NCBI GenBank assembly: GCA_025929455.1
Contig: JAICMB010000127.1
Location: 1-8,309 of the forward strand
Length of the DNA stretch: 8,309 nt
Direction of reading: 5' to 3'
Source of the DNA: Bryobacteraceae bacterium
GTDB lineage: Bacteria; Acidobacteriota; Terriglobia; Bryobacterales; Bryobacteraceae
Shown here: positions 1 through 6,330 of the stretch, piece after piece
Position numbering within the stretch: position 1 is the stretch's first letter
How the letters are laid out: every line of letters starts with the position of its first letter
Position numbers and translations under genes: made by a program
Notes under the pieces: model-generated
Told to the model about the DNA's origin: nothing
Database searches by the model: none
What the model saw: the letters and a program-made list of their open reading frames with translations, nothing else

Positions 1-471
1 GAAAATGAATTTCGAATTACGCGGCGTGATGCGCAGCACCCGGCCGGCGCGGTGATCGGAACCGCGAAAACGGCGGAGTACACGGATAAAACCGCCGCGT
101 TCGGAACGCAGTACGAATACACCATACAGGCCATCAAGGGCGCGGCGGAGAGCGAGCCCACGGCGTTGGTAACGATCAAACCGGTTGACACCTTTCCTCC
201 CGCGCCGCCGAGCGGCCTTTCAGCCTCGGCCGTCGCCGGTTCGGTTGAGCTTACGTGGGAGCGCAATACGGAGCCGGATTTCAAGGGCTACCGGGTGTAT
301 CGCGCCAAAGGCGGCGGAGCGTTTGCGGCGATTACCACAGACGTCCCCGCGCCGGCTTACAGCGACCATGATGTACAGGCAGGCAACGTATACCGGTATC
401 GTGTGACGGCGGTGGATCAAGTGGGCAACGAGAGCGCGCCGGGCACAACGGTAGAGGTGCAGGCGAAGTGA
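1..471 (+). CDS. Fibronectin type III domain protein, C-terminal part (5' end outside window)
   Basis: The frame is open from the first base, so this is the 3' end of a longer gene; the GTG at 52 is internal, not a convincing start. The visible 156 residues hold the second half of one Fn3 domain (about residues 1-59, with [10 protein letters not shown]) and one complete Fn3 domain (about 64-156). The complete domain shows VELTWERN, the strand [13 protein letters not shown], and the usual final strands [18 protein letters not shown]. Such domains are beta-sandwich modules of extracytoplasmic proteins, and in Acidobacteria they often sit at the end of lipoproteins or surface proteins. The export signal cannot be seen here. 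The TGA stop overlaps the GTG start of the next gene (GTGA), so the two are probably cotranscribed and translationally coupled. No catalytic domain is visible. Confidence 0.85.
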   Translation, partial: ENEFRITRRDAQHPAGAVIGTAKTAEYTDKTAAFGTQYEYTIQAIKGAAESEPTALVTIKPVDTFPPAPPSGLSASAVAGSVELTWERNTEPDFKGYRVYRAKGGGAFAAITTDVPAPAYSDHDVQAGNVYRYRVTAVDQVGNESAPGTTVEVQAK

Positions 472-1157
472 AGCAGTACCGTTACAGTCTGAATGGTGAA
501 ACGCAGAGCGGTCCGGAACTGCCGGCGGGGGCGCGACTGCTGCCGCCGTGCGCGCCGACCAAGATCGTTTGTGTGGGGCGGAATTATCCGGAGCACGCAC
601 ACGAGTTGGGAAATGAGCCGCCGAAGGAGCCACTGATATTCCTGAAGCCGCCGTCGTCGCTTATCGCTTCGGGCGATGCGATCGTGTATCCAGCGATTTC
701 GGAGCGTGTCGATTACGAAGGCGAACTCGGCGTGGTGATCGGCCGGCGAGCGCGGAATGTGGCAGCGGGGGATGCGCTCGAATATGTGCGTGGGTACACA
801 TGCGTCAACGACGTCACGGCGCGCGACCTGCAGCGCAAGGACGGCCAGTGGACCCGGGGCAAGGGATTCGATACGTTTTGCGCGGCCGGGCCGTGCTTTG
901 AAGACGAGTTCGATGACGCAAATGCGCGTGTGCGCACGTATCTCGATGGCGAGTTGAAGCAGGACGGCGCGTGCGCCGAGATGATGTTCAGTGTGAATGA
1001 TATAATCGCCTACGTTAGCGCATTCATGACTCTCGAACCGGGCGATTTGATCGCTACCGGAACGCCTCCCGGCGTGGGGCCCATGCAGCCGGGCAGCCGG
1101 GTCAGAGTAGAGATCGATGGTATAGGCGCGCTCGAAAATCCGCTCGTGAAAGGTTGA
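468..1157 (+). CDS. Fumarylacetoacetate hydrolase (FAH) family protein
   Basis: This is a 229-residue protein of the FAH superfamily, whose members cleave or decarboxylate beta-diketo or acylpyruvate-type acids with a divalent metal. Family landmarks in order are [12 protein letters not shown] (35-46, with the likely catalytic pair His43/Glu46), [13 protein letters not shown] (54-66), [12 protein letters not shown] (81-92, metal ligands Glu84 and Glu86), [13 protein letters not shown] (110-122, metal ligand Asp115), [14 protein letters not shown] (129-142) and [10 protein letters not shown] near the C-terminus. The length fits the single-domain FAHD1-like group. The start is the GTG overlapping the upstream stop (GTGA). 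The transaldolase gene begins 4 bases after the stop. The substrate cannot be read from the sequence: acylpyruvate hydrolase, oxaloacetate decarboxylase and 2,4-diketo-3-deoxy-sugar-acid hydrolase are all possible. The dehydratase and dehydrogenase downstream make the last worth considering. Confidence 0.92.
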   Translation: MKQYRYSLNGETQSGPELPAGARLLPPCAPTKIVCVGRNYPEHAHELGNEPPKEPLIFLKPPSSLIASGDAIVYPAISERVDYEGELGVVIGRRARNVAAGDALEYVRGYTCVNDVTARDLQRKDGQWTRGKGFDTFCAAGPCFEDEFDDANARVRTYLDGELKQDGACAEMMFSVNDIIAYVSAFMTLEPGDLIATGTPPGVGPMQPGSRVRVEIDGIGALENPLVKG

Positions 1158-1161
1158 AATT

Positions 1162-1821
1162 ATGAAGTTTTTCCTGGATACCGCGAATCTCGACGAACTA
1201 AAGAAAGGTGTGGCGTGGGGCATTGTCGACGGCGTAACGACAAATCCGACGCTGATCGCGAAGGAAGGCGTTGCGATGGAGGAACAGATCCGGCGCATTT
1301 GCGACGTCGTGGACGGCGATGTGAGTGCGGAGGTGGTTTCGACCGCGTCGAAGGAGATGGTCCACGAGGGGAACAAGCTCGCGGCGATTCACAAGAACGT
1401 CGTTGTGAAACTGCCGCTGACGCGCGACGGAATCGCAGCCTGCTCGACGCTGAGCAAGGCCGGCATACGGATCAACGTGACGCTCTGCTTCTCGGCGGGA
1501 CAGGCGCTGCTGGCGGCGAAGGCGGGCGCGTATATCATCAGTCCGTTTGTAGGCCGGGTGGACGATATTGGATGGAACGGCCTGGATTTGGTCGAAGATA
1601 TAGTCACGATTTATAGGAATTATGGCTATAAGACGCAGGTTTTGGCGGCGTCGTTGCGCTCGGGGCTGCACGTGATCGAGACGGCGAAAGCGGGCGCGGA
1701 TATCGGGACGATGCCCTTCAAGGTGCTGGATATGCTGTTCAACCATCCGCTGACGGACCGGGGCCTGGAACAGTTCTTGAAGGACTACAACAAGGTCTTT
1801 CAGGCGCAGCCGGTGGGATAG
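1162..1821 (+). CDS. fsa: Transaldolase / fructose-6-phosphate aldolase-type protein (TalC/FSA family)
   Basis: This 219-residue protein has the length of the small TalC/FSA class of transaldolases. It is a cytoplasmic TIM-barrel class I aldolase that transfers or cleaves dihydroxyacetone units of sugar phosphates. Recognisable segments are MKFFLDTANLDELKK at the N-terminus, GIVDGVTTNPTLIAKEG (20-36), NVVVKLPLT (79-87) where Lys83 is the expected Schiff-base lysine, INVTLCFSAGQA, AGAYIISPFVGRVDDIG, and the C-terminal region with ADIGTMPFKVLDMLFNHPLT. A Shine-Dalgarno-like GAAAGG at 1148-1153 lies 8 bases before the ATG, inside the end of the FAH gene. The gene follows FAH by 4 bases and is likely in the same operon. 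Sequence alone does not separate true transaldolase from fructose-6-phosphate aldolase activity, so the gene symbol is tentative. Confidence 0.93.
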   Translation: MKFFLDTANLDELKKGVAWGIVDGVTTNPTLIAKEGVAMEEQIRRICDVVDGDVSAEVVSTASKEMVHEGNKLAAIHKNVVVKLPLTRDGIAACSTLSKAGIRINVTLCFSAGQALLAAKAGAYIISPFVGRVDDIGWNGLDLVEDIVTIYRNYGYKTQVLAASLRSGLHVIETAKAGADIGTMPFKVLDMLFNHPLTDRGLEQFLKDYNKVFQAQPVG

Positions 1822-1848
1822 AGCCGCGCGAAAGCACTTTAGCAGAAA

Positions 1849-1875
1849 AGGGCAGGCAGCAAGATTGCCTGCCCT
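1849..1875. repeat. Perfect 10-bp palindrome with 7-nt loop between two gene groups
   Basis: AGGGCAGGCA (1849-1858) is the exact reverse complement of TGCCTGCCCT (1866-1875), with a 7-base loop between. It lies in the short gap after the aldolase gene and ends 9 bases before the GAGAG ribosome-binding site of the next gene. The downstream tract ACTTATTT is only mildly T-rich, so a classical rho-independent terminator is possible but weak. The near-perfect GC-rich stem also resembles short palindromes dispersed between genes in some large genomes (REP-like); copy number cannot be judged from one window. Either way it probably separates the upstream operon from the dehydratase-dehydrogenase pair. 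Confidence 0.75.
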
Positions 1876-1883
1876 ACTTATTT

Positions 1884-1888
1884 GAGAG
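1884..1888 (+). promoter_or_regulatory. Ribosome-binding site GAGAG deciding the TTG start at 1897
   Basis: GAGAG lies 8 bases before TTG 1897, an ideal spacing. The alternative TTG at 1882 would include this site in its own coding region and has no such motif before it. An ATG at 1892 is out of frame and stops at once. Confidence 0.55.
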
Positions 1889-1896
1889 CACATGCT

Positions 1897-3090
1897 TTGC
1901 GGATTAGCGAGATAAGGTGTCATGTTCTGCTGGACCCCGGGTGCGATATCGGGGCGACCAGTTCGGCGCAGGACGATATTGTCATAGAGATCGAGACCGA
2001 TGACGGGTTGATCGGCATCGGGGAAGCGGACGTAAATCCGTGGATAGCGCGGGCGTGTATCGAGGCGCCGAGCACACACACCATGGGAATGGGACTCAAG
2101 GAGATGCTGCTGGGCGCGGACCCTATGGAAGTCGAGGCCCTGTGGGACCGCATGTACGTGGGGTCGGCGATGAACGGCCGGCGCGGTGCGGTGGTGCATG
2201 CCATGGGCGCGCTCGATATGGCTCTCCACGACTTACGCGCCAAGGCGCTCGGGAAACCCTGCTATGAACTGCTGGGCGGCGCGGTGCGGGAGAGCATCAC
2301 GCCGTACGCATCGCTGCAACCGGAGGTGAGCTCGTTCGACGAATATCGCGCTTCGATCATTGCGTGGGCGCGCAAGGCGAAAGCGCTCGGGTTCAAAGCC
2401 GCAAAAGCGGAAGTGACGCCCTGCGGTCCATACGCGCATAAGGGGCTGAATGCGACGCACCGCCAGATGACGGATCTGATCGGGGAGATTCGCGCGGCGG
2501 TGGGTCCGGAGTTCGTGCTGATGGTGGATGTGCAGTACGCTTTCCCGGATGCCGATACGTGCTTGCGCGCGATCCGCGAGTGGCGCGAGTTCGATTTGTA
2601 TTTTGTCGAGACGCCGCTTTCGGCCGACGATCTGGACGGATATTACCGCGTCGCAACCGAGCAGCCGATTCCGATTGCGGCGGGCGAGTGGCTAGCGACA
2701 CGGTTTGAATTTCTCGACCTGATGGATCGTGGGCGCGTCCAGGTCGTGCAACCGGACATCGGGCGCGTGGGCGGCTTTACGGAAGCCAAGCGGGTGTGCG
2801 ATCTGGCGCGCGAGCGCGGACTGCGGATAGTACCGCACCTTTGGAAAACGGGCATCTCGATTGCCGCGGCGGCGCACCTGGCGTCGGCGACCCCGCACTG
2901 TACCTTTATCGAATATCTGCCGCCGGAGTTGTGCGAATCGGCGCTGCGCAAGGAACTGGTCGCGGGCGGCGTTCGGATGGAGAACGGCGAAGTGCCGATC
3001 CCGCGCGGTCCGGGGCTGGGCGTCACATTGAATCGCGAGGCGATGGCGCGGTTTGAGGAGACGGCACGCGCACGGTCGGCGGGCGCGTGA
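1897..3090 (+). CDS. Enolase-superfamily enzyme (mandelate racemase / muconate lactonizing enzyme family)
   Basis: This is a 397-residue cytoplasmic metalloenzyme of the mandelate racemase-like branch, which abstracts the alpha proton of a carboxylate; most members dehydrate or isomerise sugar acids. The N-terminal capping domain begins RISEIRCHVLLDPG, and the TIM barrel follows. Metal ligands are Asp211 (in MVDVQ), Glu238 (FVETPL) and Glu264 (AAGEW). The His-Asp dyad is His314 (VPHLWKTG) with Asp287 (QPDIGRVGG), and Glu339 (FIEYLP) is the usual late barrel Glu. The lysine motif reads K170-A-E172, so the second lysine of the usual KxK is a glutamate. The start is TTG 1897, chosen for its GAGAG site; TTG 1882 would add five residues. 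The stop overlaps the dehydrogenase start (TGATG), arguing for joint expression and a shared pathway. The substrate is unknown. Confidence 0.9.
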   Translation: MRISEIRCHVLLDPGCDIGATSSAQDDIVIEIETDDGLIGIGEADVNPWIARACIEAPSTHTMGMGLKEMLLGADPMEVEALWDRMYVGSAMNGRRGAVVHAMGALDMALHDLRAKALGKPCYELLGGAVRESITPYASLQPEVSSFDEYRASIIAWARKAKALGFKAAKAEVTPCGPYAHKGLNATHRQMTDLIGEIRAAVGPEFVLMVDVQYAFPDADTCLRAIREWREFDLYFVETPLSADDLDGYYRVATEQPIPIAAGEWLATRFEFLDLMDRGRVQVVQPDIGRVGGFTEAKRVCDLARERGLRIVPHLWKTGISIAAAAHLASATPHCTFIEYLPPELCESALRKELVAGGVRMENGEVPIPRGPGLGVTLNREAMARFEETARARSAGA

Positions 3091-3851
3091 TGGACGCGCG
3101 CGTTGCAATCGTGACCGGCGGCGCGTACGGAATCGGGCGCGGCATTTGCCGCCTGTTCGCAAAGCGCGGCGATCGCGTGCTGATCGGCGATATCGACGAT
3201 GCGCGCGGGCAGGCGCTCGAGTGCGAACTGCGCGACTCAGGCGCGGAGGCGCGCTTCGTTCATGCGAATGTGCGCGACGAAGCGAGCGTGAGGGCGATGG
3301 TGGACGCGGCGGTGGCGGCGTGGGGGCGCATTGACACGCTCGTCAATAATGCGGGGATCGAGAAGTACGCGGAGCCGAGCGACTTCACATTAGAGGATTG
3401 GGAGGCGATTGTCGGGACGAATCTGCGCGGCGTCTTTTTGTGCTCGCGCGCGGCGTTTCCGCATTTGCGCGAAGCGCGCGGGGCGGTCGTAAACATCGCG
3501 TCGGTGCAGGCGTTCGCGAACGTCCCGAAGCTGTCCGTGTACGCGGCGACCAAGGGCGGCGTGATGGCGCTCACGCGGAGCATGGCGCTCGATTGGGCGC
3601 CGCAGGGTGTGCGCGTGAATGCGGTTTGTCCGGGCGCCATTTATACAGGCATGACGGAAACGGAGCTGGCGGGGAGCGCGGACCCGGACGCGGAGGTACG
3701 TGCGATTGGCGAGGCGATACCGATGGGACGGATCGGACAGCCGGAGGACGTGGCGAGCGCCGTTTATTTCTTAGCGTCTGAAGATGCGGCGTATGTTACG
3801 GGCGCGGCGCTGGTGGTCGATGGAGGGCTGCTGACGAAGATTTCGGCCTAG
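3090..3851 (+). CDS. Short-chain dehydrogenase/reductase (SDR), NAD-preferring type
   Basis: This 253-residue classical SDR is a cytoplasmic Rossmann-fold oxidoreductase. The cofactor motif TGGAYGIG (9-16) is followed by Asp34 at the end of the second strand (VLIGDID), which in this family favours NAD over NADP. NNAG is at 86-89. The catalytic tetrad is complete: Asn111, Ser138 (NIASVQA), Tyr151 and Lys155 (YAATK). The C-terminus carries VTGAALVVDGG, the usual final strand. The start is ATG 3090, overlapping the upstream TGA by one base (TGATG); a GTG at 3087 directly before it would add one residue. Tight coupling to the enolase-superfamily gene suggests it oxidises or reduces the product or a related sugar acid, as SDR enzymes do after acid-sugar dehydratases. 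It converges on the prepilin gene 24 bases further. Confidence 0.92.
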   Translation: MDARVAIVTGGAYGIGRGICRLFAKRGDRVLIGDIDDARGQALECELRDSGAEARFVHANVRDEASVRAMVDAAVAAWGRIDTLVNNAGIEKYAEPSDFTLEDWEAIVGTNLRGVFLCSRAAFPHLREARGAVVNIASVQAFANVPKLSVYAATKGGVMALTRSMALDWAPQGVRVNAVCPGAIYTGMTETELAGSADPDAEVRAIGEAIPMGRIGQPEDVASAVYFLASEDAAYVTGAALVVDGGLLTKISA

Positions 3852-3875
3852 CCAACCCAGCCTCAGAGCCCCTGT

Positions 3876-4403
3876 TTATTTCATTTCCGGGCTGGCTGCC
3901 GTTGCTGGTTCACTCGACCAGTTCTGCCGGATCACCATCGTCTGATCGGAGAAGAACGTCCGCCGGCCGGTGGTGTTGTAGACCTTGGGATTGGCGTTGA
4001 TGTTGTAGCCCTGCGGCGTGGTGGTCAGGACGAAGGAGTAGCCGTCCTTTTCGCCGGAAGCGAGACTCGCCGGGATGAGATCTGAAGCCGTCGGTCCAGG
4101 ACCGCCGCTAGCAGGCGGGCCCAGTTCGACCAGGGTCGTCGCGAACTTGCCGAACTGCGATAGATACTGCTGCTCGCCTGTGTGAATCGTACGGATTTCG
4201 TTGATCACGGCCGTTTCGTTGGCTGTCATGCGGGCGCTGCCTAATTTGGGGACCGCGATGCCGACGATGATGAGGATGATCGCGATAACGATCAGGAGTT
4301 CGATCAGGGTAAAACCGCGCTGCCGGGAACCCGTGCGCTGCGTGGGAAGAGAAGCCGGGCGGCAGGCGCGCGCCCTCCAGCGATAAACCGCCATATCAAT
4401 CAT
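3876..4403 (-). CDS. Type IV prepilin-like protein (N-terminal cleavage/methylation domain)
   Basis: This 175-residue protein carries the class III signal RQRG|FTLIELLIVIAIILIIVGIA. The prepilin peptidase would cut after Gly30, Phe31 would be methylated, and Glu35 is the conserved fifth residue of the mature pilin. One hydrophobic helix (about 31-52) is followed by NEIRTIHTGEQQYLSQFGKF, typical of pilins and GspG-like pseudopilins. A globular C-terminus of about 90 residues contains KVYNTTGRRTFFSDQ, a region I associate with acidobacterial pilins. The mature form is about 145 residues and would sit in the inner membrane before assembly into a pilus or type II secretion pseudopilus. The 30-residue leader with seven arginines is long. 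The only in-frame alternative start is ATG 4394; ATG 4403 is preferred because it shares a base with the DUF72 stop (TAATG). Confidence 0.9.
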   Translation of the reverse strand: MIDMAVYRWRARACRPASLPTQRTGSRQRGFTLIELLIVIAIILIIVGIAVPKLGSARMTANETAVINEIRTIHTGEQQYLSQFGKFATTLVELGPPASGGPGPTASDLIPASLASGEKDGYSFVLTTTPQGYNINANPKVYNTTGRRTFFSDQTMVIRQNWSSEPATAASPEMK

Positions 4404-5149
4404 TATGACGTGACTCCGGCCGGAAGCGTGTACGTTTTCGCGCCGCCCAGCCGCCGCAGGAGTTCCTCGGCGTACAGAGCGCCGTCCGGCGTCTCCTCAT
4501 GCTTGAAAAACACGCAGGCGTCGCGACCGCCGGCGAGCATCTGGGCGGTGCGCTCCGCGATCTCGGCGCGGTCCTCCGGCGTGTACTCCGGCTTGCGCAG
4601 CCGCGCGTAGACGAACGGCGCCGTAAACACTTCCGGCACCACGAGTTTCTCCGATTCGGCAAGGCATAGGGCAGCGCCGTGCCGGGCGAGCAACGCATAA
4701 ACTTCGTCGTTAAGCCAGGACGCGTTGCGGAACTCGAAGGCGCAGCGGATTTCGCGTGGCAGCGTTGGCAGGAAATCGCGTAGCACCGCCGTGTCGCATT
4801 TCAGGGTGGGCGGAGTCTGGAACAGCACCGGGCCCAGGCGCCGTGCCGTCCGCAGCGGGTCTATGGCGCGAAAAAACACGTCGGTAAACTCGCTGGGCTG
4901 CAGTTTCTGAATATGGGTGATGCGCATGTGCGCCTTGGCGGCGAACACGAATCCCGCGGGAGTGTCGTTGACCCAGGTTTCGAGCGCGCTCGCGGCGGGG
5001 AGGCGGCGGAACGTATAGTTCACCTCGACGGCGTTGAGCCGTTGCGCGTAGTAGTTGAGGAACTTTTTGGAAGGCAGCTTATCGGGGTAGAAGCCGGCTT
5101 TCCAGGAGGCGTACGCGAAACCGGAGGTGCCGGTGAAGAGACTGGCCAC
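4403..5149 (-). CDS. DUF72 family protein (YecE-like)
   Basis: This protein of about 248 residues belongs to DUF72, a TIM-barrel family of uncertain biochemical role. Signatures are FTGTSGFAYASWKAGFYP at the N-terminus, RLNAVEVNYTFRRLP, GFVFAAKAHMRITH, GPVLFQTPPTLKCD, CAFEFRNASWLNDEVY, AALCLAESEKL, VYARLRKPEYT and, near the end, FFKHEETPDGALYAEEL. GTG 5149 is chosen because it lies five residues before the conserved GTSGF segment, as usual in the family. The reading frame stays open to 5287, but that extension lacks family similarity and would run into flbD and the flagellar promoter. TTG 5191 is a second possibility. The prepilin gene follows by a TAATG overlap. No functional link between the two is known to me. 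Confidence 0.88.
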   Translation of the reverse strand: MASLFTGTSGFAYASWKAGFYPDKLPSKKFLNYYAQRLNAVEVNYTFRRLPAASALETWVNDTPAGFVFAAKAHMRITHIQKLQPSEFTDVFFRAIDPLRTARRLGPVLFQTPPTLKCDTAVLRDFLPTLPREIRCAFEFRNASWLNDEVYALLARHGAALCLAESEKLVVPEVFTAPFVYARLRKPEYTPEDRAEIAERTAQMLAGGRDACVFFKHEETPDGALYAEELLRRLGGAKTYTLPAGVTS

Positions 5150-5187
5150 GCGCTTCAGTGTAGCCGTTTGGGAAGGTCGGTGCGGGC

Positions 5188-5215
5188 TCAAGTTTTCGCC
5201 TGGAGCTGCCGATAG
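5188..5215 (+). promoter_or_regulatory. Predicted sigma-28 (FliA-type) promoter for flbD-motA-motB
   Basis: TCAAGTTT (5188-5195) matches the enterobacterial FliA -35 consensus TAAAGTTT at 7 of 8 bases. GCCGATAG (5208-5215) matches the -10 consensus GCCGATAA at 7 of 8. The spacer is 12 bases, one more than the usual 11. The site lies in the divergent gap and points at flbD, leaving an untranslated leader of about 50 bases. Sigma-28 control is what is expected of late flagellar genes such as the stator genes. It is predicted by eye only. Confidence 0.6.
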
Positions 5216-5271
5216 AAACACCGTAGAAGCCGAACGCGTGAGGTTCCCGGCGGGGCCGCGCGCGGGCCACG

Positions 5272-5496
5272 ATGATTCATCTGACACGCATTAACGCGGT
5301 GCCGCTGGTGCTGAACAGCGACCTCATCGAACACCTCGAGACCGTGCCGGACACTGTTATCTGCCTTACTAACGGACAGAAGTTTATGGTGCGTGAATCG
5401 GCGGCGGAGATTATCGACCGGATTGTCGAATTCCGGCGCAGAATCGGCGCGCACGCTGCCGGGAAGGATGCCGACAGTGGCTGCAGCGGGCGCTAA
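5272..5496 (+). CDS. flbD: FlbD family flagellar protein
   Basis: This 74-residue protein matches the small FlbD family, found next to motA in many flagellated bacteria: MIHLTRINAVPLVLNSDLIE, then TVPDTVICLTNGQKFMVRES, then an amphipathic helix EIIDRIVEFRRRIG. No signal peptide or membrane segment is seen. The family's molecular role is poorly defined beyond its flagellar context; it is not the FlbD transcription regulator of Caulobacter. The last roughly 15 residues (AAGKDADSGCSGR) are less conserved and overlap the start of motA, which sits in another frame. No convincing Shine-Dalgarno precedes the ATG. It is the first gene after the predicted sigma-28 promoter. Confidence 0.9.
   Translation: MIHLTRINAVPLVLNSDLIEHLETVPDTVICLTNGQKFMVRESAAEIIDRIVEFRRRIGAHAAGKDADSGCSGR
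5461..5468 (+). promoter_or_regulatory. Ribosome-binding site GGGAAGGA deciding the motA start
   Basis: GGGAAGGA ends 8 bases before GTG 5477, a standard spacing. It directly abuts or overlaps ATG 5468 and cannot serve that codon. It lies inside the end of flbD, so motA translation probably depends on ribosomes finishing flbD. Confidence 0.5.
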
Positions 5497-6328
5497 GAAG
5501 GCGAAGCGGCGGCCGGATTTGGGTTCGTTCGGCGGACTCGCCCTGGCGATGGCGGGTATATTAGCGGGCTTGCTGCTTGAGGGCGGCAAGATGCGCGACG
5601 TCGAGAGCGTTACGGCGGCGCTCATCGTGCTTGGCGGGACTCTAGGTGCGATCATGATCAATACGCCGGTTGGGGTGCTGCTGGGCGCCGTGCGGCGGCT
5701 CGGGGCGGTGTTTTTCGAAGAGGGGCCGCGAGAGATCGACGTCGTCGAAGAGATTGTCGGTTATGCCAGCAAAGCCCGCAAGATGGGGCTGGTTTCGCTC
5801 GAGCAAGACGCGGCGCAGATCGAAGATGCGTTTCTGCGCAAGGCGCTGAACCTGGCCGTCGACGGGACCGATACGCGCGAGTTGCGCGACATTATGCAGC
5901 TTCAAATGGACCTCGAAGAGCAACGGGGGCAGGCGGAGGCGAAGGTGTTCGAGAGCGCAGGCGGTTATGCGCCGACGATCGGCATTATCGGGGCCGTGAT
6001 GGGTCTGATGCAGGTGATGAAGAATCTGGCGAATATCGACGAGGTCGGGCGCGGAATCGCGACCGCCTTTATCGCGACGGTCTATGGGGTGGCGCTCGCG
6101 AATATACTGCTGCTGCCGGCGGCCAACAAGATCAAAGCGCGCGTGCGGCGGCAGTGTGAGCTGCAGGAACTGATGCTCGAAGGCGTGGCGGCGCTCTGTG
6201 AAGGTCTAAATCCGAAGCTGCTGCGAGGCAAATTGGACGCATTTCTGGTCCAGGAGGCGGGCGTCACTGCAACGGCTGCATCCGCAGGGGCGCCCTCGGG
6301 CGCGACGGTCGCAGCGGCGGGCGACTAA
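5477..6328 (+). CDS. motA: Flagellar motor stator protein MotA
   Basis: This is the ion-channel stator subunit that, with MotB, converts ion flow into torque on the flagellar rotor. It has four membrane segments: GGLALAMAGILAGLLLEGG near the N-terminus, TAALIVLGGTLGAIMINTP, APTIGIIGAVMGLMQVM and ATAFIATVYGVALANILLL. A charged cytoplasmic domain lies between segments two and three, including EIVGYASKARKMGLVSLE. Pro166 and Pro214 correspond to the functionally important prolines (173 and 222) of E. coli MotA, with almost the same separation. The tail is Ala/Gly-rich. GTG 5477 gives 283 residues; ATG 5468 would add three. The start overlaps flbD by about 20 bases, and motB begins 2 bases after the stop. 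Whether it uses protons or sodium cannot be decided from sequence by eye. Confidence 0.95.
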   Translation: MAAAGAKKAKRRPDLGSFGGLALAMAGILAGLLLEGGKMRDVESVTAALIVLGGTLGAIMINTPVGVLLGAVRRLGAVFFEEGPREIDVVEEIVGYASKARKMGLVSLEQDAAQIEDAFLRKALNLAVDGTDTRELRDIMQLQMDLEEQRGQAEAKVFESAGGYAPTIGIIGAVMGLMQVMKNLANIDEVGRGIATAFIATVYGVALANILLLPAANKIKARVRRQCELQELMLEGVAALCEGLNPKLLRGKLDAFLVQEAGVTATAASAGAPSGATVAAAGD

Positions 6329-6330
6329 GC

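Noticed and set aside
417..1376. Long minus-strand open frame (319 codons) across the FAH and aldolase genes
   Set aside because: It is antisense to two well-supported genes, shows no recognisable domain and crosses gene boundaries; a by-product of GC-rich codon use.
1198..2229. Minus-strand open frame of 343 codons
   Set aside because: It spans the aldolase gene, the intergenic palindrome and the start of the enolase-superfamily gene, with Arg/His-rich composition and no family features.
3852..3895. Possible bidirectional terminator between the convergent SDR and prepilin genes
   Set aside because: Only a 6-bp stem (CCAGCC at 3857-3862 with GGCTGG at 3890-3895) with a 27-base loop reaching into the prepilin coding sequence; too weak to call.
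5150..5287. N-terminal extension of the DUF72 frame up to GTG 5287
   Set aside because: The extension has no family similarity, overlaps flbD and covers the predicted sigma-28 promoter; the conserved part starts just after GTG 5149.
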